From JANOQP01 sp044227705 (GTDB lineage: Bacteria > Bacteroidota > Bacteroidia > Chitinophagales > Saprospiraceae): a stretch of 5,854 nt of DNA. Of the stretch, positions 1 to 5,702 are shown in pieces. The stretch spans positions 1 through 5,854 of the forward strand of contig JBGAWE010000277.1 of NCBI GenBank assembly GCA_044227705.1, written 5' to 3'. The first letter of the stretch is position 1; each line of letters opens with the position of its first letter. The position numbers were made by a program, and so were the translations under genes. The notes beneath the pieces were generated by a model. It made no database searches and was not told where the DNA came from. It saw only the letters and a program-made list of their open reading frames with translations.

Positions 1-188
1 GGTTCAGCGACGGCAAGGTGAAGGGCATCCGGTTTTATGGCGAGAGCACGGGCAAGTTCTTGCCGATGGCCGACGCTTTGAAGAACCCGGCCGCCCTCAA
101 CCTCGAAGGGAAGCCGCCCTTTTGGTGGGACGCGCCGAAACGACCAAAGTCCGTCGACGAACTGGACGGCGGGGAAATGAATAGATGA
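1..188 (+). CDS. C-terminal end of an OstA-like (LptA superfamily) protein, partial
   Basis: The reading frame is open from the window edge (first full codon at 3) to TGA at 186-188, giving 61 residues; the start lies outside the window. The peptide contains DGKVKGIRFYGESTGKFLPM, then LNLEGKPPFWWDAPKRP and ends near SVDELDG. This resembles the tail I recall for Bacteroidota OstA-like proteins: an IRFY segment, a short F-P element, then L-x-G-F-x-W followed by RP and an acidic end. Those proteins carry repeated OstA/LptA beta-jellyroll modules and are thought to act in the periplasm in lipopolysaccharide transport. Codon use is GC-rich at third positions, as in the neighbours. The family call rests on a short C-terminal pattern from memory and on no domain core, so it is moderate; that a coding 3' end is present is much more certain. 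Confidence 0.55.
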   Translation, partial: FSDGKVKGIRFYGESTGKFLPMADALKNPAALNLEGKPPFWWDAPKRPKSVDELDGGEMNR

Positions 189-228
189 AGTTTGGGTGAA
201 ATCTGCGGCCGCTCTGTTCACCGAACTT
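188..228 (+). terminator. possible weak terminator hairpin after the OstA-like gene
   Basis: AAGTT (188-192) and GGTGAA (195-200) pair with TTCACC (217-222) and AACTT (224-228), giving 11 base pairs with a small internal loop. The 16-nt loop contains the palindrome GCGGCCGC. The hairpin begins at the stop codon of the preceding gene, but only a poor T-rich tail (TTTAATTAT) follows, so it may be a 3'-end structure and not an efficient terminator. Confidence 0.35.
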
Positions 229-267
229 TAATTATCCACACCGAAAAATATCCGAAACGGCCGACGA

Positions 268-275
268 TACCTTTG
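268..275 (+). promoter_or_regulatory. candidate Bacteroidota -7 promoter element (TAnnTTTG)
   Basis: TACCTTTG at 268-275 matches the Bacteroidota housekeeping sigma -7 consensus TAnnTTTG exactly, and lies 62 bp before the ATG at 338. No convincing -33 TTG element is seen at the usual distance upstream; the stretch near 244-249 is A-rich. Transcription would begin shortly after 280, giving a leader of about 55 nt. An 8-bp motif with four fixed-plus-wildcard positions can occur by chance, but its position between a 3'-end hairpin and a start codon is right. Confidence 0.4.
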
Positions 276-337
276 ACCCGTCTCCTTTCCCCCCGATTTC
301 AACCGCGTTCAAATCCCATCTAAATTAATCCTTTCGC

Positions 338-634
338 ATGAAGCAGTTCATGGTGGATTTCACCTTGCCTTCAAAGCTAACCGACAAATTCGTCGACCTC
401 ATCGCCGACCAGCGCGCTAAAGTCAACCAGTTGTTCATGCAGGGCACGCTCGTCAGCTACTCGCTGGCCCTCGAAACTGGGAAGCTCTGGGCCATCTTCC
501 GCGCCGAGAGCGAGGCCGAACTCCTCGACACGGTCATGACGCTGCCCCTGACTCCGATGATGAAACTGCGCTACCACGAGTTGACTTTTTACAACGCGGC
601 GCATTCGTTCACGGCGGCCTTCTCGGTGAATTGA
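338..634 (+). CDS. muconolactone delta-isomerase family small protein
   Basis: This complete 98-residue protein begins MKQFMVDFTLP and ends in a short tail AAFSVN. The FMVDFTLP strand, the helix with QRAKVNQLFMQGTLVSY, the LWAIFRAESEAELLD segment and the PLTPMMKLRYHELTFYN segment follow the ferredoxin-like fold of the muconolactone delta-isomerase (MIase) family. The family's length is about 90-100 residues, so it is full length. The classical enzyme isomerises muconolactone in the beta-ketoadipate pathway. No other catechol-degradation gene is in the window, so the catalytic role is unproven; many Bacteroidota homologues are stand-alone genes of unknown substrate. There is no signal peptide, so it is probably cytoplasmic. 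The ATG at 338 fits the N-terminal strand of the family. No Shine-Dalgarno sequence is seen, as is common in the phylum. It appears monocistronic, with a candidate promoter upstream and a strong terminator after it. Confidence 0.85.
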   Translation: MKQFMVDFTLPSKLTDKFVDLIADQRAKVNQLFMQGTLVSYSLALETGKLWAIFRAESEAELLDTVMTLPLTPMMKLRYHELTFYNAAHSFTAAFSVN

Positions 635-664
635 CTTTCCGACAAAGCCGTTTTTTTGAGCTTG

Positions 665-706
665 AACCAGCCTGCCGGGCACCAGCCCGACAGGCTGGTT
701 TTTTTT
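665..706 (+). terminator. strong intrinsic terminator after the MIase-family gene
   Basis: The left arm AACCAGCCTGCCGGGC (665-680) pairs with GCCCGACAGGCTGGTT (685-700) around an ACCA loop. It is a 16-position stem with a single C-A mismatch, followed directly by a run of eight T (699-706). It is textbook rho-independent in form. It lies 30 bp past the stop at 634 and 118 bp before the beta-mannosidase ATG. It therefore separates the two transcription units and argues against any mannosidase start upstream of it. Confidence 0.9.
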
Positions 707-823
707 GCGGCCGACTCGGTTCCCCCGGTTCATTTTCAGCCGATTAACTCCCTTCTCCAAGCCCCTTCGCAAGCGATTTCCCTTTCTTTGCCCCCTCAAA
801 AACGGCCTTTCAAGCCCATTTTT

Positions 824-3055
824 ATGAAAAAAACGCTCTTCGCGCTCCTCGCCATGATGCCCTTCCTGACACATTCGCAGTCCTCCATGAAACCCCTCCG
901 GCTGGGCCTCAATGACGGTTGGCAGTTCCGGCAGGTGGGCAAAAAGGACTGGCACGCCACGAAGGTGCCGACCTCGGTTCACGGCGCGCTGCTCGTCAAC
1001 AACCTCATCCCCGACCCCTTTTTTGGGACGAACGAGAACGACGTGCAGTGGATTGAAAAGGAGGACTGGGAATTCCAGCGCACCATCGACCTCGACAATG
1101 AGACCCTTTCGCACAAGCACATCGAGCTGCTCTTTCACGGGCTGGACACCTACGCCGACGTTTTTCTCAACGACAGCCTCATCCTCCAGACGGACAACAT
1201 GTTCCAGACCTATCGGGTCGATGTCAAAAAGCACCTTCACCAGACGGGGAACACGCTGCGCGTCCTCTTCCACAGCCCCGTCGAGACGGCGAAGAAGGAC
1301 TGGAAGGCCCTCCCCTACGAACTGCCCGGCGGCCCGAGAACCGTTACCCGCAAAGCCCAATTTCACTACGGCTGGGACTGGGGACCGCGCCTCGTCGGCT
1401 GCGGCATCTGGCAGCCGGTCGAATTGCAGACTTGGGACGACTTCATCATCGACGACGCCTTCTATTTCACCCGGCGGATTCGCGAGGACGAGGCGCTCCT
1501 CGTCTGCCAATATTCCTATCGGAGCGACATCGCGGGCAGTGCCAACATGTTCATCCGCAACAATGCGGACAAGAGCAAGCAGATAGAGGGCCGAACCCTC
1601 GAAGTTGGCGAACACCTCGACTCGGCCACCATCACCGTCCGGCACCCGAAGCTCTGGTGGTGCCGAGGGATGGGCGAGCCGAACCTCTATGATTTCACCC
1701 TCGAAATCAGGAACAACGACCGGTCTTTGGACAAAAAGGACAGCCGCGTCGGCATCCGAACGGTCGAACTCGTGCAGCAGCCGGACGAGAAGGGCAAGTC
1801 CTTTTACTTCAAACTGAACGGAAAGCCGGTCTTCTGCAAAGGCGCGAACTACATCCCGCAGGATTTGATGCAAGACCGCGTCGGCCCGTCGCAGTACCGC
1901 AAGCTGTTCGACGACGTCTGCGAGTCGAACTTCAACATGCTCCGCGTCTGGGGCGGCGGCATCTACGAGACGGAGCTTTTCTACCAACTGGCCGACTCGA
2001 AGGGCATCCTCATATGGCAGGATTTCATGTTCGCCTGTGCGCTTTATCCGGGCGGCGGGAAGTTCTTCCGCAGCGTCGCCGTCGAGGCATACGAGCAGAT
2101 AACTCGGTTGCGCGAGCACCCGTCGGTCGTCCTTTTTTGCGGCAACAACGAGAACAACGAGGCATGGCACAACTGGGGCTGGCAGGCGCAGTTCAACGAG
2201 GAGGAGCGCAAGTCGCTGTGGAAACAATACCAAAACATCTTCACGGACCTGCTGCCGACCTACATGGAGAACTACGCCATCGGCATCCCCTATTGGGAGA
2301 GCTCGCCGAGCTTCGGCCGCGCCGACAAGCGTTCGATGACGGAGGGGGACAGCCACTATTGGGGCGTTTGGCACGACGAGAAACCCTTCGACGAGTTCGA
2401 GAAAACGGTGCCGCGATTCATGTCGGAGTACGGTTTCCAGAGCTTTCCCGACTGGGCGACCATCGAGTCCTTCACGAAGCCGGAAGACCGGGTGCTCGAT
2501 TCGAAGGTGATGCTCCTCCACCAAAAGCACCCGCGCGGCAACGCCCTCATCGCCGAGTACATGAAGCGCGACTACCGGGTGCCGAAGAAGAACTTTGAGC
2601 ATTTCACCTATGTCAGCCAGCTACTGCAGGCGGAGGGGATGCGGCAGGGAATCGAGGCGCACCGGCGGGCGAAGCCCTATTGCATGGGCACGCTCTATTG
2701 GCAACTCAACGACGTCTATCCAGTCGCCAGTTGGTCGAGCCGTGACTGGTACGGGCGGTGGAAGGCACTCCAGTATTACGCCCGCGCAGCTTATTCGCCG
2801 GTCGTTGTTTTGCCTAAAGTGGAGGACAAGGCATTGAAAATCTGGATAACAAGCGACCTGCCTGCCGACACGACGGCTGATTTGACTGTGGAGGCGATAG
2901 ACTTTGACGGGAAGCTCCTCTTTTCTCAAAAGAGCGTGGACGTGAGAATCACCAATGACTCCTCAAGATTGGCTTATCAAGCCTATTTGCCGACGCTGTT
3001 GAAAAACGGAAAGCCGGAAACAACTGCCGTAGATATCTGGCTGAAAAAACGATAA
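824..3055 (+). CDS. secreted GH2 beta-mannosidase, frameshifted near its 3' end
   Basis: Glycoside hydrolase family 2 beta-mannosidase removes terminal beta-linked mannose from the non-reducing end of manno-oligosaccharides. The start at 824 opens a Sec signal peptide (MKKTLFALLAMMPFLTHSQS), implying periplasmic or surface location; the in-frame TTG at 656 would put a terminator inside the gene. After the signal come the sugar-binding domain (about 25-190, with HYGWDWGPR at 181-189), an Ig-like domain (about 195-300) and the TIM-barrel. The barrel shows KGANYIPQD at 339-347 and RVWGGGIYE at 374-382. The predicted acid/base is E443 in CGNNE and the nucleophile is E535 in SEYGFQSFP, 92 residues apart as expected for the family. 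The open frame gives 743 residues, about 95 short of the usual length. The missing C-terminal domain continues in other frames beyond an A6 run at 3044-3049, so the TAA at 3053 is probably not the native stop. The catalytic domain is intact. Confidence 0.93.
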   Translation: MKKTLFALLAMMPFLTHSQSSMKPLRLGLNDGWQFRQVGKKDWHATKVPTSVHGALLVNNLIPDPFFGTNENDVQWIEKEDWEFQRTIDLDNETLSHKHIELLFHGLDTYADVFLNDSLILQTDNMFQTYRVDVKKHLHQTGNTLRVLFHSPVETAKKDWKALPYELPGGPRTVTRKAQFHYGWDWGPRLVGCGIWQPVELQTWDDFIIDDAFYFTRRIREDEALLVCQYSYRSDIAGSANMFIRNNADKSKQIEGRTLEVGEHLDSATITVRHPKLWWCRGMGEPNLYDFTLEIRNNDRSLDKKDSRVGIRTVELVQQPDEKGKSFYFKLNGKPVFCKGANYIPQDLMQDRVGPSQYRKLFDDVCESNFNMLRVWGGGIYETELFYQLADSKGILIWQDFMFACALYPGGGKFFRSVAVEAYEQITRLREHPSVVLFCGNNENNEAWHNWGWQAQFNEEERKSLWKQYQNIFTDLLPTYMENYAIGIPYWESSPSFGRADKRSMTEGDSHYWGVWHDEKPFDEFEKTVPRFMSEYGFQSFPDWATIESFTKPEDRVLDSKVMLLHQKHPRGNALIAEYMKRDYRVPKKNFEHFTYVSQLLQAEGMRQGIEAHRRAKPYCMGTLYWQLNDVYPVASWSSRDWYGRWKALQYYARAAYSPVVVLPKVEDKALKIWITSDLPADTTADLTVEAIDFDGKLLFSQKSVDVRITNDSSRLAYQAYLPTLLKNGKPETTAVDIWLKKR

Positions 3056-3338
3056 TACTTTGAGCCACCGGGTTTTCTATCTCGATTCGCCCAAAGATTT
3101 GACGCTCCCCTTTGTCAACATAAAAGACAATAGTGCAGGTCAACGACGGCTATTTGATAAAGCTGTCAGTTTGAATAAGCAGAAGAATGCGTGATTGACT
3201 TCACCAATAGAAACGGTTCTCCGACAACTACTTCGACCTGTTGCCCACCGCCGACAGAGATTCTGGTTGAAAACGGACAGGGTTTTGGACAATCCTGCCG
3301 AGCAGATAAAGGTGCTGTCGCTGATAGAAACCTATTGA
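3051..3338 (+). pseudogene. remainder of the beta-mannosidase C-terminal domain in broken frames
   Basis: There is no open gene here, but all three plus frames contribute consecutive pieces of a beta-mannosidase C-terminal Ig-like domain. They are VFYLDSPKDLTLP (3072-3110), NDGYLIKLSV (3142-3171), LNKQKNA (3171-3191), VIDFTNRNG (3191-3217), SDNYFDLLP (3220-3246) and FWLKTDRVLD followed by IKVLSLIETY (3261-3335). TGA at 3336-3338 is the likely native stop. YF/FY-x-PKDLxLP, SDNYFDLLP and a final SLxxTY are hallmarks I recall from Bacteroidota beta-mannosidases. Frame changes are needed near 3044-3049, 3129, 3170, 3191, 3215 and 3258. Restored, the protein would be about 838 residues, the normal family length. 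Either the gene is genuinely broken or the consensus has indel errors; the sequence alone cannot decide, though conserved residues without substitution decay favour errors. Confidence 0.75.
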
Positions 3339-3376
3339 TTGGCGGATCATCGAAAAGGGTTTTTTCATCGAAGGGC

Positions 3377-3407
3377 GGTGCAACCCTTCGCGGTCTGCAC
3401 CCTTTTT
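3377..3407 (+). terminator. intrinsic terminator of the beta-mannosidase unit
   Basis: GGTGCAACC (3377-3385) pairs with GGT (3392-3394) and TGCACC (3396-3401), leaving one bulged C and a 6-nt loop, followed by CTTTTTG. It lies between the restored mannosidase stop (3338) and the restored tonB stop (3430), where a terminator for the plus-strand unit is expected. On the minus strand the stem is followed only after several bases by an A/T-rich stretch (3361-3367 in complement), so any action on tonB transcripts would be weaker. Confidence 0.65.
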
Positions 3408-3415
3408 GATTTCAA

Positions 3416-4231
3416 TCAGCAGGCGGCGCTCACTCCAGCTTGAACAGCACAGGCAGGTTCACTGAACCCGCACGGCGTTGCCGTTCTGGTTGCCGGGTTT
3501 CCACGAGGGCATCGTCGAGACGACGCGCATCGCTTCCTGCCGCAGCCACCGCTGATGTCCTTGACGACTTTCATGTCGGTGATCTGGCCGCTCTTTTCTA
3601 CGACGAACGAGAGGAACACCGCCCTGGATGCCCGATCTGCGGGCGATGGGGCGGGTACTTGATGTTCTCGGCGAGGTACTTGAGCAGGCCGTTTCGCCGG
3701 GAACTGCGGCATCGCCTCGACGAAGGTCAGCGGCTCCTCGGGCGCGGCCTCTTTGACGACCTCCGTTTCGTCGAGGTCCTCCGGTGCCTCGTTGGGCGTG
3801 ATGGTGTTGGCGTTCGGGTCGCCCTCGACTGTCTTCTTCGCGATTTCCACTTCGATGGGCTTGTCGAGGTCGATCATCTCCTTCTCCTCGACCACCTTCT
3901 TGTCCTCCTGCACGAGCGGCGGGACGAAGCGCACCGTCGGCCTGGTGGGCGGCGGGGGCGTCTCGACGGGCGGCGGCGGGGGCGGCGGGGGCGTGTTCTC
4001 GATGTCCGGCGGCGGGCCAAGCTCGGCGATGACGTCGACCTTCGGCTTCTGCACGAGGCTGTTGACGGTCGCCAGAATGCCCGGCAGGAGGAAGACGAGG
4101 ACAATCAGCCCGACGCCGATGGCCAGCGCGTTGCGCATGAAAATCGGGTAGTTGCGGCGCAGGAAATAAGCCCCGTACTCCTTGTTGCGGGTCTCGAAGA
4201 TGATGTCGAGCATATCCTGTGGTTGAGCCAT
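3416..4231 (-). CDS. tonB: energy transducer TonB, with frameshifts in the C-terminal domain
   Basis: TonB transmits proton-motive force from the ExbB-ExbD motor to outer-membrane TonB-dependent receptors. The start at 4231 gives a cytoplasmic N-terminus with NKEYGAYFLRRNYP (17-30), typical of Bacteroidota TonB. A single membrane segment follows (about 35-57), then a proline-rich periplasmic spacer (PPPPPPPP at 81-88) and an acidic linker. The C-terminal receptor-binding domain starts near MPQFP (174-178) but leaves frame at about residue 179. It returns for VFLSFVVEKSGQITDMKVV (205-223) and SGGCG (227-231), then leaves again. The missing pieces exist in other minus frames: GLLKYLAENIKYPP (3690-3649), IARRSGIQG (3647-3621), EAMRVVSTMPSWKPG (3536-3492) and NLPVLFKLE (3459-3433), with a native stop probably at 3432-3430. 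The open frame to 3416 has an out-of-frame tail rich in R, A and C. As written the domain would not fold; consensus error is likely. It is the last gene after two exbD genes, 46 bp from the nearer one. Confidence 0.88.
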   Translation of the reverse strand: MAQPQDMLDIIFETRNKEYGAYFLRRNYPIFMRNALAIGVGLIVLVFLLPGILATVNSLVQKPKVDVIAELGPPPDIENTPPPPPPPPVETPPPPTRPTVRFVPPLVQEDKKVVEEKEMIDLDKPIEVEIAKKTVEGDPNANTITPNEAPEDLDETEVVKEAAPEEPLTFVEAMPQFPAKRPAQVPRREHQVPAPSPADRASRAVFLSFVVEKSGQITDMKVVKDISGGCGRKRCASSRRCPRGNPATRTATPCGFSEPACAVQAGVSAAC

Positions 4232-4277
4232 GCTTCGGTATTTTTTAAAGATTGAAAAATGGGCGGTTCGGGCCGTT

Positions 4278-4892
4278 TCAATTGCCCGCCCCGGCCTCGG
4301 TCGGGTTGAACGCCAGCCCTGCGGCCGGGTTCTTGATGAAGTCCTGCTCGGCCTTCGAGATGTCCATCATGACGTACTTCGAGACGCCGGTGATGGCCAT
4401 TTCGTCGAGCGCGTCGACCATGTTCTTGTAGACGGAGTCGTCGTTGGGCTTGATGAGGACGACGAGGTGGCTTTTCGACTCGGTCTGGCCGGTCTTCTCG
4501 TTCACTTTGTCGTCCATGCCGAACTGCTTCTTCACGTCCTCCTTCGCGTCGAGGATGACCTTGCGGACACCCGTCGCGGAGAAGTCCGTCGAGTCGAGCA
4601 CCGGCTTGGTGATGCCCCGGTACCAGTAGATTTTGTCGTTCTTCCCGAGCAGGAGGGTGAGCACTTTGGACTCCTTCACGGGGTCCTGCTCCTCCTTCTT
4701 GAGGTTGTCCTTTTCGGGCAGGACAATCTGCATGGTCTGCGGCTTCTGGAGCGTGGTGGTCAGCATGAAGAAGGTGATGAGCAGGAAGCCCAAATCGACC
4801 ATCGGCGTGAAGTCGATGCGCGTCGACATCTTCTTCGACCTTACCCCTTTGCCTTTTTTCCCCCCTGCGGGGGCGGCTGCCATTTCTGCCAT
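4278..4892 (-). CDS. exbD: ExbD/TolR-family biopolymer transporter, second copy (tonB-proximal)
   Basis: This 204-residue protein is a stator-type component of the ExbB-ExbD proton channel that energises TonB at the inner membrane. A basic cytoplasmic N-terminus (GGKKGKGVRSKK) leads to RIDFTPMVDLGFLLITFFML. D33 in MVDLGF corresponds by pattern to the essential membrane aspartate of ExbD (D25 in E. coli). One transmembrane helix (about 31-49) is followed by a periplasmic domain with HLVVLIKPNDDSVYKNMVDALDEM (about 142-165). It is longer than enterobacterial ExbD (about 140 residues), as is common in Bacteroidota. ATG at 4892 starts MAEMAAAP; a second in-frame ATG three codons later (at 4883) is an alternative. 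It lies between another exbD, across a 101-bp spacer, and tonB. Only 4 nt separate its start codon from a heptamer repeat array that may fold into a hairpin. Confidence 0.93.
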   Translation of the reverse strand: MAEMAAAPAGGKKGKGVRSKKMSTRIDFTPMVDLGFLLITFFMLTTTLQKPQTMQIVLPEKDNLKKEEQDPVKESKVLTLLLGKNDKIYWYRGITKPVLDSTDFSATGVRKVILDAKEDVKKQFGMDDKVNEKTGQTESKSHLVVLIKPNDDSVYKNMVDALDEMAITGVSKYVMMDISKAEQDFIKNPAAGLAFNPTEAGAGN

Positions 4893-4896
4893 TTTC

Positions 4897-4992
4897 TATG
4901 AATGGTGAATTGTGATTGGTAAATGGTGAATCTCCAACGGCGGTGGCAAAGGATGGACGGCGAAATCCGCCATTCATCATTCACCATTCACC
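4897..4992. repeat. inverted heptamer repeat array filling the exbD-exbD spacer
   Basis: The minus strand from 4931 down to 4897 reads as five heptamers: ATTCACC, ATTTACC, AATCACA, ATTCACC, ATTCATA. The plus strand at 4972-4992 reads three: ATTCATC, ATTCACC, ATTCACC. The arms are inverted to each other around a 40-bp GC-rich core (4932-4971). In the minus-strand transcript, 21 positions can pair with three mismatches and one G-U wobble, and the core can form a small GGCG/CGCC hairpin of its own. The array occupies virtually all of the 101 bp between the upstream exbD stop (4994-4996) and the downstream start (4892). It could be a repeat element, a transcript-stability or attenuation hairpin, or a translation-control element; no function is shown. 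Confidence 0.8.
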
Positions 4993-4993
4993 T

Positions 4994-5623
4994 TTACTTC
5001 TCGGCCATGACGGCGGTCGTCTTGTTCGGGTTCGCCTCGAGGTCGGTGATGAGGTTGAACTTGTTGATGTTCAGCCCCTGCAACGTGGCGATGACGCGGG
5101 CGACGGCCGGGTATTCAGCCTTCGCGTCGCCCTTGACGACGATTCGGTAGGTATTTCCGCTGGCGTAACGGGCTGCCTGAATCCACGGGCCAAGCTCGTT
5201 GTTGGCCGTGTCCGACGGCACACCGGGCACCTCGATTTTCATCTGCTCCGACGGCTCCATGCCGAGGAATCGCTTGAGCTGCGCCCGGGGGACGCCGATG
5301 CTGCCCAGCCGTGTGAAGGCCAGCAGCTCCTCGTTCGAGAGGTTCATCGCGTAGTCCGTGTTCATCTTCTGGATGAGCGACATTCGGTACTTCGGGTTGT
5401 CCACGTTGAAGTACGTTTTGCCCTTCGCGTCGATCGAGAGCGTCATGATGTCCGAGTCGGGCAGCTTCGTGTCCGAGATGGACGACGGGGTGTCGATGGT
5501 GACCGTCTCGACAGGCTTGGCCTTCGCCGTGAGCATGAAGAAGGTCAGCAGCAGAAAGGCCACGTCGCACATCGCCGTCATGTCGATGGCCGTGCTGGCG
5601 CGCTTGATTTTTACTTTTGACAT
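4994..5623 (-). CDS. exbD: ExbD/TolR-family biopolymer transporter, first copy
   Basis: This 209-residue protein begins MSKVKIKRAS, a short basic cytoplasmic tail, then AIDMTAMCDVAFLLLTFFML as the single membrane helix (about 15-33). D20 in MCDVAF is the counterpart of the proton-path aspartate of ExbD. The periplasmic domain ends with YRIVVKGDAKAEYPAVARVI (about 159-178), the typical ExbD segment in which paired positions repeat 'VVKGDxxAxY', and then FNLITDLEANP. It is clearly a paralogue of, and not identical to, the tonB-proximal copy: the middle regions differ. Tandem ExbD pairs before TonB are common in Bacteroidota, where they probably act with one ExbB. The ATG at 5623 is preceded by AAAGGATT, too close to be a standard Shine-Dalgarno sequence. 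It is the first complete gene of the minus-strand cluster; no ExbB is inside the window, so one is expected beyond 5854. Confidence 0.93.
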   Translation of the reverse strand: MSKVKIKRASTAIDMTAMCDVAFLLLTFFMLTAKAKPVETVTIDTPSSISDTKLPDSDIMTLSIDAKGKTYFNVDNPKYRMSLIQKMNTDYAMNLSNEELLAFTRLGSIGVPRAQLKRFLGMEPSEQMKIEVPGVPSDTANNELGPWIQAARYASGNTYRIVVKGDAKAEYPAVARVIATLQGLNINKFNLITDLEANPNKTTAVMAEK

Positions 5624-5641
5624 AATCCTTTGTCGTTGACA

Positions 5642-5700
5642 GTGAATGAATTAGCCGCCATCGCCTAGACGTCGGCGGCCATGGAGGCCGGAGGATTCAC
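5642..5700. repeat. nested hairpin upstream of the first exbD
   Basis: An outer pair GTGAAT (5642-5647) and ATTCAC (5695-5700) encloses an inner pair GCCGCC (5654-5659) and GGCGGC (5674-5679). An additional small hairpin CGGCC-ATGGA-GGCCG overlaps the right part. It lies 19 bp upstream of the exbD start. The outer arm sequence is the same ATTCAC unit as in the exbD-exbD spacer array, which may or may not be coincidence. The pairing is not continuous, so its strength is modest. Confidence 0.4.
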
Positions 5701-5702
5701 AC

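Noticed and set aside
798..823. A hairpin with AAAAA-C-GGC and GCC-CA-TTTTT just before the mannosidase ATG
   Set aside because: It has only about eight weak pairs, mostly A-T, with an internal mismatch; it is too weak to claim as a regulatory element.
377..2602. A 741-codon open frame on the minus strand opposite the MIase-family gene and the beta-mannosidase
   Set aside because: It is antisense to two genes with clear family motifs, runs through the strong terminator at 665-706, and its product is a low-complexity mix of V, L, R, E and D. Long antisense frames are expected opposite GC3-rich genes.
3041..3060. Programmed ribosomal frameshifting at the A6 run
   Set aside because: Only one of many required frame changes lies there, and the remaining ones have no slippery site, so a programmed event cannot restore the protein.
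3191..3409. A possible small gene starting at the GTG at 3191 (72 codons)
   Set aside because: Its first residues are a piece of the frameshifted mannosidase tail, the rest is out-of-frame sequence rich in C, T and P, and it runs into the terminator hairpin.
3440..4255. A 271-codon plus-strand open frame and other open frames opposite tonB and the exbD genes
   Set aside because: They are complementary-strand shadows of high-GC genes, with arginine/leucine/aspartate-rich products and no recognisable domain.
4897..4992. CRISPR array
   Set aside because: The repeated unit is 7 bp, immediately tandem and without spacers, and the two arms are inverted to each other.
5613..5626. A TAnnTTTG match on the plus strand (TACTTTTG region)
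   Set aside because: It lies inside the start of a minus-strand exbD and points away from any plus-strand gene, so it is probably chance.
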